Assembly: GCA_903853805.1 (NCBI GenBank)
Contig: CAINUN010000079.1
Coordinates: 1-64,000 of the forward strand
Direction of reading: 5' to 3'
DNA: 64,000 nt
From: an uncultured Bacteroidota bacterium
GTDB lineage: Bacteria; Bacteroidota; Bacteroidia; Chitinophagales; Chitinophagaceae
Both the position numbers and the translations under genes were made by a program. This document shows positions 53,321 to 62,313 of this stretch, piece after piece. Within the stretch, counting starts at the first letter, position 1, and each line of letters opens with the position of its first letter. The notes beneath the pieces are model-generated. The model was not told where the DNA came from. It worked only from the letters and a program-made list of their open reading frames with translations, and did not search any database.

Positions 53321-54724
53321 TTACAGAATTGTCTTTTTCACTTCTTCTAAAATGTCTAAGGTTTCTTCCTTCGTGTTGCCTTCAGCATAGATACGCAATA
53401 AAGGTTCGGTGCCACTTGCACGCAACATCATCCATCCGCCATTATCGAGGTGATACTTCACTCCATCTATGGTTTCAATGCGATTGAAAGTATATTTTCC
53501 GAATCGAGGGTATCCGTTTTCGCCTGCTTTTTTTATGATGGCTTCCTTCTTACTGTTTTCAAGTTGAAGATCATTGCGCTCATACACAAACGTACCTACT
53601 ACATCGTACACTTCTTGTATCAATTCCTTCAGCGTTTTGCCACTTTTGGTCATAAATTCATAGATAACCAAGCCATCGTAAATGCCATCGCGTTCAGGGA
53701 TATGCCCTTTTACGGCAATACCACCACTTTCTTCTCCTCCCACCAATACATCTTCGTGCACCATGATTTCGCTGATATATTTAAAGCCAATTGGCGTCAC
53801 CTCTACAGGCAAACCGTAAGCCTCGCACATGCGTTTCACACGGTCGGTAGTAGAAAAGGCGATTGCCACCTTTCCTGTCATGTGCTTATATTTATAAAGG
53901 TAGTGTGTGAGCAATAGAATGATGTGATGAGCATCTACAAAGTTACCATCTTCATCATAAAGACCTATACGATCGGCATCACCGTCGGTTGCCAATCCTA
54001 TTTTCAGTTCCGGAGTGGTGCGAATGGTTTTAGCGAGCTCTTGTAAGTTTTTATCCAAAGGTTCAGGTGCTTGTCCATGGAAACCTGGATTATCATCGCA
54101 ATGCAACAATACCGCACTAGGCAACAAACGGCGAATCACATTTTGTCCGGCCCCAAACATGGCATCATAAGCTAGCTTGAAAGGGGATTTATTTAAAGCT
54201 TCAAAATCAAATTTCGATTGCAGATAGGTCACATACATTTCTTCTAGGTTTACATACTCTAGCAAACCCTTACTTTCCCAATGATCAAGCCCTTCTGTAG
54301 GAATCGTTACATCATCTTTTATTAAAGTTTCTACTGCTGTTATGTCCTTAGGGCTTGATGGCCCGCCATGCGCACCCTTTAGCTTATAACCATTATAAGT
54401 AGGAGGATTGTGCGACGCAGTAATCACCACTCCTTGTTGTGCTTTCAACTCCAACACGCCAAAAGATATCATCGGAGTGCTTATAAAGCCTTTAGCCAAT
54501 AAAACCTTAACGCCATTAGCACATAATACTTTCGAAACCACCTCAGTAAACAGCCCACCACCAAAACGACAGTCATGGCCCACCACTACTTTTGGGGAAG
54601 GATCTTGTGAATGAAGCCAATCTGCCAATGCTTGAGAAACACGGGCAACATTATAGACTGTAAAGTCTTGTGCGATTATTGCACGCCATCCATCAGTACC
54701 AAATTTTATTTTGTCTGCAATCAT
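53321..54724 (-). CDS. Phosphoglucomutase/phosphomannomutase family enzyme
   Basis: A 467-residue alpha-D-phosphohexomutase. The phosphoserine is S104 in ITASHNPPTYNGYK. The metal loop is TDGDADRIGLYDEDG, the sugar-binding loop is GGEESGGIAVKGH, and the phosphate-binding loop is RASGTEPLLRIYAEG. It interconverts hexose 1- and 6-phosphates for glycan or nucleotide-sugar synthesis. The start at 54724 begins at the expected KIKFGTDGWRA. It could be of the phosphoglucomutase type or act on mannose; sequence alone does not decide. Confidence 0.92.
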   Translation of the reverse strand: MIADKIKFGTDGWRAIIAQDFTVYNVARVSQALADWLHSQDPSPKVVVGHDCRFGGGLFTEVVSKVLCANGVKVLLAKGFISTPMISFGVLELKAQQGVVITASHNPPTYNGYKLKGAHGGPSSPKDITAVETLIKDDVTIPTEGLDHWESKGLLEYVNLEEMYVTYLQSKFDFEALNKSPFKLAYDAMFGAGQNVIRRLLPSAVLLHCDDNPGFHGQAPEPLDKNLQELAKTIRTTPELKIGLATDGDADRIGLYDEDGNFVDAHHIILLLTHYLYKYKHMTGKVAIAFSTTDRVKRMCEAYGLPVEVTPIGFKYISEIMVHEDVLVGGEESGGIAVKGHIPERDGIYDGLVIYEFMTKSGKTLKELIQEVYDVVGTFVYERNDLQLENSKKEAIIKKAGENGYPRFGKYTFNRIETIDGVKYHLDNGGWMMLRASGTEPLLRIYAEGNTKEETLDILEEVKKTIL

Positions 54725-54752
54725 AAATTCTTAACAGTTTTTTTGAAGTGTG

Positions 54753-54761
54753 GCAAAAATA
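54753..54761 (-). promoter_or_regulatory. Promoter -7 element of the phosphohexomutase gene
   Basis: On the minus strand this reads TATTTTTGC, 28 bp before the ATG. It is divergent from the element at 54789 for the dehydrogenase operon. Confidence 0.55.
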
Positions 54762-54788
54762 GAAAAACCTTTTAGGTCTGTGATTAAT

Positions 54789-54796
54789 TAATTTTG
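54789..54796 (+). promoter_or_regulatory. Promoter -7 element of the SSADH operon
   Basis: TAATTTTG lies 19 bp before the ATG at 54816. Confidence 0.55.
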
Positions 54797-54815
54797 AAGC
54801 TCAATAACATACCTG

Positions 54816-56186
54816 ATGCAATTGCTTCAATCCATTAACCCCACGAATGGCAAGCTCCTAAAAACCTATCCCATTACTTCAGAGAAAAAAGTAGCAAGCA
54901 ACATTCAGCTTGCAGAAACAACATTTGAAGAATGGCGACACAGAAGTTTAAAAGAAAGAGCTGCAGTTTTAAAGAAAATAGCTGTTGCGTTACGAAAATC
55001 AAAAACAAAGTTGGCATCACTAGCAAGCCTTGAAATGGGAAAACCCTATTTGCAAAGTGTTGCTGAAGTAGATAAATGTGCCAACACCCTTGATTTCTAT
55101 GCAAACAATGGTGCTTCATTTCTTGCAGATGAAATAGTAAAAACAGAAGCAAGCAAAAGCTACATTAGTTACCAACCACTCGGCATCATTCTTGCCATTA
55201 TGCCTTGGAATTTCCCCTATTGGCAAGTATTTCGGGCTATGGCTCCTGCATTGATGGCTGGGAATGTACTGTTATTAAAACATGCTTCAAACGTTAGTGG
55301 TTGTGCTTTAGCCATTGAAGCAATCTTACTGGAATCGGGCGCACCCGCGGGCTTGTTTCAAACCTTATTATTGCCATCATCGCAAGTGGAAAGGTTGATC
55401 GCTCATCCATCAGTTGCAGCAGTCACTTTTACAGGAAGCACAGAAGCTGGAAGAAAGGTAGCAAGCATTGCTGGTGCGCACATTAAAAAGCAAGTGTTAG
55501 AATTAGGAGGTAATGATGCCTACATCATTCTTGAAGATGCTGATTTAGATCTAGCGGCGACAACTTGTGTCAATGGAAGACTTATTAATAGCGGACAAAG
55601 TTGTGTGGCAGCAAAAAGATTTATTGCTGTGAAACCAGTGTTTAAAGCATTTGCCAATAAAGTAACTGCATTGATGAGTGCTGCAACTTATGGTGACCCT
55701 ATGGACACTCATTCTACCATTGGTCCTATGGCAAGAATGGATTTGCGCGACCAATTGCACGAGCAAGTAATGCAAAGTATTGCCAAAGGAGCAAAATTGG
55801 TTTGTGGTGGATTAATTCCTGAAGGAGAAGGCGCTTTTTATCCTCCAACTGTTTTAACGAATGTCAAAAAAGGAATGCCCGCTTATCACGAAGAATTGTT
55901 TGGTCCGGTGGCGGTCATCATTGAAGCTAAAGACGAAACTGATGCCATTCACATTGCCAACGACAGTGACTTTGGGTTGGGCGCAGGCATCTTTTCTAAG
56001 AATAAAAAAAGAGCAGAAGCTATTGCTGCAAAAGAATTGCAAGCGGGTAATTGCTTTGTCAATTCTTTTGTTCATTCCAATCCTCATTTGCCTTTTGGCG
56101 GTGTCAAGCAAAGTGGCTATGGTAGAGAATTAAGTGTGTTTGGCATTCGAGAATTTGTGAACATCAAAACCGTTTTCATTCAATAA
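54816..56186 (+). CDS. NAD(P)-dependent succinate-semialdehyde dehydrogenase-like enzyme
   Basis: A 456-residue aldehyde dehydrogenase. Catalytic residues are N132 (MPWNFPYWQ), E229 (LELGGNDAYI) and C263 (NSGQSCVAAKRFI); GQSCVAAKR is characteristic of the succinate-semialdehyde group. It oxidises succinate semialdehyde or a similar aldehyde to the acid. It is followed 12 bp later by an SGNH hydrolase, presumably in one operon. A GABA pathway partner is not visible. Confidence 0.9.
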   Translation: MQLLQSINPTNGKLLKTYPITSEKKVASNIQLAETTFEEWRHRSLKERAAVLKKIAVALRKSKTKLASLASLEMGKPYLQSVAEVDKCANTLDFYANNGASFLADEIVKTEASKSYISYQPLGIILAIMPWNFPYWQVFRAMAPALMAGNVLLLKHASNVSGCALAIEAILLESGAPAGLFQTLLLPSSQVERLIAHPSVAAVTFTGSTEAGRKVASIAGAHIKKQVLELGGNDAYIILEDADLDLAATTCVNGRLINSGQSCVAAKRFIAVKPVFKAFANKVTALMSAATYGDPMDTHSTIGPMARMDLRDQLHEQVMQSIAKGAKLVCGGLIPEGEGAFYPPTVLTNVKKGMPAYHEELFGPVAVIIEAKDETDAIHIANDSDFGLGAGIFSKNKKRAEAIAAKELQAGNCFVNSFVHSNPHLPFGGVKQSGYGRELSVFGIREFVNIKTVFIQ

Positions 56187-56198
56187 TTTGCAAGCATT

Positions 56199-56795
56199 AT
56201 GCTCACTTATCTTGCGCTCGGCGATTCTTATACTATTGGCGAATTGGTGCCAATGGAACAAAACTTTCCTTTTCAAACGACTCAGCTATTAAGAGCAAAA
56301 GGCATTGATATTGCCGACCCGGTTATTGTTGCCACCACTGGTTGGACTACTGATGAACTGGCAGCTGCCATAAGTGAAAGAAACATTCAGGAAAACTTTT
56401 CATTGGTCACGTTGCTTATTGGTGTCAATAATCAATATCGAGGCAGAAGCTTGGAAAATTATGAAGAAGAGTTTACCTCTTTACTCAATCAAGCCATTGC
56501 ATTTGCAGATGGCAATCGTCATCACGTTATTGTCCTTTCCATTCCCGATTGGGGGGTAACTCCTTTTGCATATGACCGCGATAGGCAACAAATTGCTCAA
56601 GAAATAGATACCTACAACCAAGCCAAAGAAAGAATCACTTTAGCACATGGCTGTCATTATATAGAAATTACTGAAAGCACAAGAGCCAACGGAACTAATC
56701 CTGAGTTTCTTGCCGAGGATGGTTTACACCCTTCGGGAAAGGAATATGCGATTTGGGCGGAGAAAGTAGTGGAGAAGATATTAAGTGAAAAGTGA
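56199..56795 (+). CDS. SGNH/GDSL-type esterase
   Basis: A 198-residue hydrolase without signal peptide. The GDSL block is ALGDSYTIGE with S10, block III is LIGVNNQYRGRS, and block V is EDGLHPSGKEY with the catalytic Asp/His. Substrate is unknown; the family covers lipases, acetylxylan and carbohydrate esterases. It follows the aldehyde dehydrogenase by 12 bp. The remaining 138 bp to the next gene show nothing I can name. Confidence 0.88.
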   Translation: MLTYLALGDSYTIGELVPMEQNFPFQTTQLLRAKGIDIADPVIVATTGWTTDELAAAISERNIQENFSLVTLLIGVNNQYRGRSLENYEEEFTSLLNQAIAFADGNRHHVIVLSIPDWGVTPFAYDRDRQQIAQEIDTYNQAKERITLAHGCHYIEITESTRANGTNPEFLAEDGLHPSGKEYAIWAEKVVEKILSEK

Positions 56796-56933
56796 AAACC
56801 ATTTAAGTCAATCAATCTATACGTTGATAATATCCAAAATCGAACGCTATATTTTAACACACAAGCTTTGTCCTTCTTATCCTGAAAATTTTTAGCTTGC
56901 AGTCCGCAGCATCAATTATTTGCGCACAAAAGT

Positions 56934-57695
56934 ATGTCGAGAGTTATCATTGCCATTTTATTAGTTTTTTTGAATCCTTTCAAGTCTTCTTCACAAGAAG
57001 ACATGGAGACGTTTAAAAAAAATCAACTCTCTTTTCCCAAAGTAACGAAGGCTTGGAATACCTGTAGTGATAGTTTGAAAAACATGTTTTCAAAAAAGGG
57101 ATTAGCATTTCCACCCCATCAAATTTTTATTCGTTCTTTCAAAAGCAGCAACGACATGGAACTTTGGGCACGCAACGATGATTCCTCTGTTTATACATTG
57201 GTGAAGAATTATCGTATCTGTGCATTGTCCGGTTTTTTAGGACCCAAACGCATGGAAGGCGATAGGCAAGTTCCCGAAGGTTTTTATTTCATTGACGAGT
57301 TTAACCCACAAAGCGAATATTACATGTCCTTGCAAATCAACTATCCAAACTACTCGGATTTGCACTTGTGTAATAAACAACGTCCCGGTGGCGATATTTA
57401 TATTCATGGTGGCTGTGTAACAGTGGGCTGCATTCCCATGACCGACGAATTGATTCAAGAGTTGTATATCATTTGTATGAGTGCCAAAGCCAATGGACAA
57501 ACCAATATTCCTGTGCATATTTTTCCAGCTCGCTATGACAGAGGCGGCATGAACCTGATGGCTAAAAATGTGCAAGGCGACCCTGCCAAACAACGCTTTT
57601 GGAACAACCTAAAAGGTGCTTACGATTATTTTGAGCAGACGCATCAATTGATGCCTGTGATGTATGACAAAGACGGACGTTACATAACCAACTAA
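56934..57695 (+). CDS. Exported L,D-transpeptidase (YkuD) family protein
   Basis: A 253-residue protein with a signal peptide (cut near SSSQ). The catalytic motif is IYIHGGCVTVGCIPMTDE with H158 and C166, the His/Cys pair of the YkuD fold. It should cross-link or modify peptidoglycan in the periplasm, as in the YafK-like group. An upstream region (FLGPKRMEGDRQVPEGFYFI) fits the fold. It lies 18 bp before the DUF4249 gene. Confidence 0.9.
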   Translation: MSRVIIAILLVFLNPFKSSSQEDMETFKKNQLSFPKVTKAWNTCSDSLKNMFSKKGLAFPPHQIFIRSFKSSNDMELWARNDDSSVYTLVKNYRICALSGFLGPKRMEGDRQVPEGFYFIDEFNPQSEYYMSLQINYPNYSDLHLCNKQRPGGDIYIHGGCVTVGCIPMTDELIQELYIICMSAKANGQTNIPVHIFPARYDRGGMNLMAKNVQGDPAKQRFWNNLKGAYDYFEQTHQLMPVMYDKDGRYITN

Positions 57696-57713
57696 ACGCA
57701 ACAAATTTCCACA

Positions 57714-58616
57714 TTGAAACCCCTAAAATTTCTTCTACTTCTTTTTCCTGTGTTTCTTTTTTCCTGTGTGAAAGAAGTGCATATGAACTTGAATACCGGA
57801 ACACCTAAATTGGTAGTGGATGGACAAATTGAAACCAATGGTTTTCCATTTGTGATGCTTACTAAATCTATCGGCTATTTTTCGGTAGTTGATTTTACGG
57901 TGCTACAAAATAGTTTTGTTCATGGTGCAGTAGTAAAGGTTTCGGATGGTATTGATACTATTCAACTGAAAGAATATTCAGTAGATACTGGCTTAAATGG
58001 CGCCAATAAGTTTAGCATTTACACGATTGATACTGCAGATGCAAAGTCATTGTCGTTCAGAGGTGTAGCAGAAAGGAGTTATTATTTGCGCATTGAGTCA
58101 GAAGGGAAAGTATATGAATCCTCTACTAAAATCCCTTCGGTAAAACCTATTGACTCTATGTGGTTTCATAAGCCTAAAGGACAAGCACCAATAGCTGCAT
58201 CTATGATGATGTATGTGCGTTATAAAGACCCTGATACCTTGGGGAATTATGGTCGCTATTTTACTAAAGAAAACAGCGCTCCTTTTTTACCCGGCTATAG
58301 TTCAACCTTCGATGATGCTATTGTGAACGGTCAAAAATTTGACAGCCTTCATCTATTGGCAGGTTATAATCACGAACGTAAAAGGAATATTGATTCACTT
58401 GGTTTCTTCTTCATGACCGATACCGTAACTTTAAAATGGTGCGCTATTGATAAAAGTGTTTTCAACTTCTTTAGAACATTTGAGTTTGCCACCTCAGGCG
58501 TAGGCAATCCTTTTGCAGCACCTACAAGTGTAATGACCAATATCAAAGGTGGTGGGTTAGGAATTTGGGCCGGGTATGGTAGTTTTTATATCACGGCTAT
58601 TGTTCCTGTGGAATAG
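57714..58616 (+). CDS. DUF4249 family lipoprotein, orphan
   Basis: A 300-residue protein. The lipobox LFSC ends a signal peptide that exists only if translation starts at TTG 57714; the first ATG is at 57783 after the lipobox. The body (GTPKLVVDGQIETNGFPFVML, AVVKVSDGIDTI) fits DUF4249, normally encoded beside a SusC/TonB-dependent receptor that it may partner. No such receptor is adjacent here. Outer-membrane anchoring is likely. Function is unknown. Confidence 0.8.
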   Translation: MKPLKFLLLLFPVFLFSCVKEVHMNLNTGTPKLVVDGQIETNGFPFVMLTKSIGYFSVVDFTVLQNSFVHGAVVKVSDGIDTIQLKEYSVDTGLNGANKFSIYTIDTADAKSLSFRGVAERSYYLRIESEGKVYESSTKIPSVKPIDSMWFHKPKGQAPIAASMMMYVRYKDPDTLGNYGRYFTKENSAPFLPGYSSTFDDAIVNGQKFDSLHLLAGYNHERKRNIDSLGFFFMTDTVTLKWCAIDKSVFNFFRTFEFATSGVGNPFAAPTSVMTNIKGGGLGIWAGYGSFYITAIVPVE

Positions 58617-58673
58617 AAGTTTGCACTCCCATTTTTCTTTCGCATTTTTACAGGCTAAAATTCTCTTTTCAAG

Positions 58674-59612
58674 ATGTCAACAAACGAAAAAGTTCACGTA
58701 CTCATTATAGGTTCTGGCCCTGCCGGATATACCGCTGCTATTTATGCTTCTCGTGCCGGACTTAATCCGGTTTTATACCAAGGTTTACAACCCGGTGGAC
58801 AATTGACTATTACTACCGAAGTAGAAAACTATCCCGGCTATCCCGAAGGTATAATGGGACCGCAAATGATGATTGATTTTGAGAAACAGGCGCAACGTAT
58901 GGGGGCAGATATTCGTTGGGGCTTGGCAACAAAGGTTGACTTTTCTCAACGCCCTTTCAAGGTGGAGATTGATGAAGAAAAATGGATAGAGGCTGATTCA
59001 GTAATTATTGCAACCGGTGCTTCTGCTAAATGGTTGAATATAGAATCGGAGCAACGACTCAACGGACAAGGTGTTTCTGCTTGTGCCGTGTGCGATGGTT
59101 TCTTTTTCAAACAGCAAGATGTGGCCATTGTGGGTGCAGGAGATACGGCTTGCGAAGAAGCCCTTTATCTTTCAAAAATTTGCAACAAAGTACACATGAT
59201 TGTGCGCAAAGGCGAAGATGGTATGCGTGCGAGCAAAGTGATGCAAGACCGTGTGAAAAACACTGCCAATATCACTGTTCATTGGAATGCTGAAACCGAT
59301 GAGGTTTTAGGCGAACAATCAGTAAGCGGCGCAAGAATTAAAAACCTAGTGACTGGTGAACTTACCGAAATCAGCATCAAAGCTTTCTTTGTTGCTATTG
59401 GTCATAAGCCTAACTCCGATATTTTTAAAGGTTGGTTAGATATGGACGAAACCGGCTACCTTCTTACACAACCTGGCACTTCAAAAACCAATATTGAAGG
59501 TGTTTTTGCCTGTGGCGATGTGCAAGACAAACATTACCGTCAGGCTGTAACCGCAGCAGGCAGCGGCTGTATGGCGGCACTCGATGCCGAAAGATATTTG
59601 GGGGCTTTGTAA
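58674..59612 (+). CDS. trxB: Thioredoxin-disulfide reductase
   Basis: A 312-residue flavoprotein. The FAD motif is IIGSGPAGYTAAIYASRAG, the NADPH motif is IVGAGDTACEEALYLS, and the redox pair C137/C140 lies in ACAVCDGFFF. The C-terminal FAD contact is FACGDVQDKHYRQAVTAAGSGC. It reduces thioredoxin with NADPH. Length is normal. It is co-oriented with the DUF4249 gene but separated by 57 bp. Confidence 0.96.
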   Translation: MSTNEKVHVLIIGSGPAGYTAAIYASRAGLNPVLYQGLQPGGQLTITTEVENYPGYPEGIMGPQMMIDFEKQAQRMGADIRWGLATKVDFSQRPFKVEIDEEKWIEADSVIIATGASAKWLNIESEQRLNGQGVSACAVCDGFFFKQQDVAIVGAGDTACEEALYLSKICNKVHMIVRKGEDGMRASKVMQDRVKNTANITVHWNAETDEVLGEQSVSGARIKNLVTGELTEISIKAFFVAIGHKPNSDIFKGWLDMDETGYLLTQPGTSKTNIEGVFACGDVQDKHYRQAVTAAGSGCMAALDAERYLGAL

Positions 59613-59692
59613 GTATTTTAGCTACTCCCTTTTCTTATTATAGTATTCCTCTGCAAGCATCTATGCTTTCGGATGATGTTGCTTTTGCGTAC

Positions 59693-59760
59693 TGCAAACG
59701 ACGCTCCATCGTCTACCATTTGAAAAGATGATGGTACTTTCGCTGCGAGTAGGGTTTGCA
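59693..59760. repeat. Long imperfect hairpin between convergent genes
   Basis: TGCAAAC (59693-59699) pairs with GTTTGCA (59754-59760), and inside it TACCAT (59714-59719) pairs with ATGGTA (59731-59736). GACG/CGTC (59700-59703 with 59710-59713) forms a side hairpin. It may act as a terminator for trxB or be a palindromic repeat. There is no T-run. Confidence 0.5.
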
Positions 59761-59795
59761 TCATTTTACTTCGCAAGAGAAAAGTTCAAAATTCA

Positions 59796-62222
59796 TCATT
59801 CCTTCACCACCTTCACCGTCTCACAAACCTCCCCATCTTCATACTGCAACAAATAAGTGCCCGATGGTAAACCGCTCATATCCACACTTGTTGTTTCGGT
59901 TTTTACGGATTGTTGTTTAAGCAACTTGCCTTCTATTGATTGTAGGCTGATGCTGCCACCCTTGCCTGTATATTCTTTGATGCTAACAGTGATTTTATCT
60001 TTTGCAGGATTTGGATAGACTTTGATAATAGAAGAAGATGGAGGTAATAACTCGCCTATACCAGTTGTAAATGTGCCATTAGAATCTAGGAAAGCAAGGA
60101 AGCCATCAAATAGACCAGGTGCCAAGGTATCACAATAAGAACCTTGTGTAGCAACTCCTGTATCAGATGCAGATACACCCGTAACAACAATATTACCATT
60201 GTTATCTAAATCCATTCCATTAATATCATCACCGGAATCTCCACCATAATAACTTCCCCATATACGCTGACCATTCGAATTAAATTTCTCAACGAATCCA
60301 TCACCACCTCCTAATAGATTAGGATGATGTCCATTTAACGAGCCTATACCAACTGATGAATTAGTCCCTCCACAAAAGATAATATTATCATGATTATCAA
60401 CTTTCATTTCATAAATAAATTGGTCGTTTGGTCCTCCAAAATAAGTACCCCAAATTCTTTGACCAGTGCTACTAAATTTTGCTAATATTAAAGGTTCACT
60501 ACTATTTGTAGGAGGAGCTGCTTGAAAAGCACCAGGTGTAGCAAAAAAGTTTGAGTAACCACCCCTACCAGTAATATAAATATTACCAATAGCATCTACA
60601 GCAACACAAGTGATATTTCCCTCATCTCCAGGACTACCATAATATGTTCCCCAAAGCCTTTGACCTAAGCTATTAAATTTTGTAATAAATAAATCCCCTA
60701 ACCCTCCATAACTTGTCTGAAAAATACCCATAGTTGCTATGTTAGTTGTCGACTCTGTATTTCCTGAAACTATTATATTGTCATTGTTATCTACTGTAAT
60801 ATTTCCATTTGACTCTACACCTAACCCTCCATAAAATGTAGCCCAAAACCTTATTCCATTTTGATTAAATTTACCAAAACATATATCATCTCCTTGATTT
60901 ATGGTTTGAAAAGCACCAAATGTTATGCAAGAAGTACCCCAGCCAGCAATGTCACTTTCAAATAATAAATTACCTTGATTGTCTATAGCTAAATATGGTG
61001 CAATGCAAGGGTAATATGTACTCCATTGTTTTATTCCTGAATTGTTAAATTTAGCAATGAATGAGATATAATAAGTACTGTCATATAAATTAGATATTGT
61101 TGGAAATAAAGAACCAGAAGTAGCTAGATTTGATGATGTATCTGTAGAACCACTGATATAAAAACTGCCAGATTCATTACAATCAATATCAAAGCCCATA
61201 TCATCTCCACCGCCCCCATAATAAGTACACCAAATAGGAAATCCGGATGAGTTAAATTTTCGCATGTAAACATCATAATTACCACCACCAAAAACAGTTT
61301 GATAGGCACCTGAAGTTGCTATATTCATTTGGTTGTTAGCTGTACCACAAACAATAATATTACCTGTTGCATCAATAGCTGGAATACCCGCAGTGGCAAC
61401 ATATACTGTCATAGAATCTTGCCAACCATAATAAGTACACCAAGGGTCAATGACTAAGGTTTGTTGAGGGTTGTAAACACTTGCATCAAAGCTATAAACA
61501 TTGTTGCTTGATTGGGTGTAGTTTACTTTTATTTCCTTTCCTGTTTCTTGTAGGTAGCTTGTAGGAATTTGTTCCGTAACATTTCCATAAGCAGTGGCAA
61601 TATTTAGGCTGCCCATTGCTGTCAGGTTAGTGCTGTTAGCACCGTTATATTGCAGTTGTATATCGCTCACTTTTCCGCCTGGGCGCACGATGAAGTTGTA
61701 CTTATAAGGTTGTTGGTTGGTGCCGTCTAACACAAATTCTAAATCAATATTGGGGTAGATGTTCGTGTAAGTTACTTTGTTGTATTGATGCACCATCGTT
61801 ACGCCTGCTTCGGGTGTACTAGTGGTGTAGTAATTGAGGTATTCTTTACCTGCTGTTCCTGTAATTATTTCAGGATGTTCACTAGCACCAAGTAGTGCCA
61901 CATCTATACGATGACTATAAAAAACAACCGAATCATCGGTCATTGACGGCTTATTATGATTACCTTTTTTTGAAGTAGGATTTACAACAGGAATCACTCT
62001 TTTAAAGTGTGTTGCTTTCATCGCCTCGTAACTGAAGGAATTGGCTTTGAGTTGCACTTTCATTCCATTTCCCTTCCACAAGAATTTCACCGCAGGATTC
62101 AGGTTATTGTTTTGGTCAATAATCTGTCCTTTGTTTTCTATAAAGCTATAAGGGGTGTTATAGGTTTTGGCTTGCAGGCTTATTGCCAACAAGAAACCGA
62201 AAAGAAGAAGGTGTGGTTTCAT
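59796..62222 (-). CDS. Large secreted beta-propeller (SBBP-like) protein with T9SS type A tail
   Basis: An 808-residue exported protein; the signal peptide ends near SLQAKT. After an N-terminal domain of the DUF7948 type (residues about 20-260, starting FIENKGQI) come about seven repeats of about 60 residues containing AxxGNIxxxG, GxYQTxxxG, DxFxxKFNxxGxxxWxTYYGG, typical of SBBP/beta-propeller proteins. The final about 75 residues (VYPNPAKDKITVSI to CETVKVVKE) form a T9SS type A sorting domain. Its 3' end shares 29 identical bases with the next gene. It is probably surface-displayed. Confidence 0.87.
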   Translation of the reverse strand: MKPHLLLFGFLLAISLQAKTYNTPYSFIENKGQIIDQNNNLNPAVKFLWKGNGMKVQLKANSFSYEAMKATHFKRVIPVVNPTSKKGNHNKPSMTDDSVVFYSHRIDVALLGASEHPEIITGTAGKEYLNYYTTSTPEAGVTMVHQYNKVTYTNIYPNIDLEFVLDGTNQQPYKYNFIVRPGGKVSDIQLQYNGANSTNLTAMGSLNIATAYGNVTEQIPTSYLQETGKEIKVNYTQSSNNVYSFDASVYNPQQTLVIDPWCTYYGWQDSMTVYVATAGIPAIDATGNIIVCGTANNQMNIATSGAYQTVFGGGNYDVYMRKFNSSGFPIWCTYYGGGGDDMGFDIDCNESGSFYISGSTDTSSNLATSGSLFPTISNLYDSTYYISFIAKFNNSGIKQWSTYYPCIAPYLAIDNQGNLLFESDIAGWGTSCITFGAFQTINQGDDICFGKFNQNGIRFWATFYGGLGVESNGNITVDNNDNIIVSGNTESTTNIATMGIFQTSYGGLGDLFITKFNSLGQRLWGTYYGSPGDEGNITCVAVDAIGNIYITGRGGYSNFFATPGAFQAAPPTNSSEPLILAKFSSTGQRIWGTYFGGPNDQFIYEMKVDNHDNIIFCGGTNSSVGIGSLNGHHPNLLGGGDGFVEKFNSNGQRIWGSYYGGDSGDDINGMDLDNNGNIVVTGVSASDTGVATQGSYCDTLAPGLFDGFLAFLDSNGTFTTGIGELLPPSSSIIKVYPNPAKDKITVSIKEYTGKGGSISLQSIEGKLLKQQSVKTETTSVDMSGLPSGTYLLQYEDGEVCETVKVVKE

Positions 62223-62284
62223 AAAAGAAAAGATTTTAGAAAACTAAAGGCAACTATTTATTCATTTCAAAGATAAGTTTTCTC

Positions 62285-62313
62285 CATCATTCCTTCACCA
62301 CCTTCACCGTCTC
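62285..62313. repeat. 29-bp exact repeat with 59794-59822
   Basis: The last 27 coding bases and stop codon of two neighbouring T9SS genes are identical over 29 bp, although the rest of the sorting domains differ. It marks shared sorting-tail ancestry or gene conversion. Confidence 0.9.
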
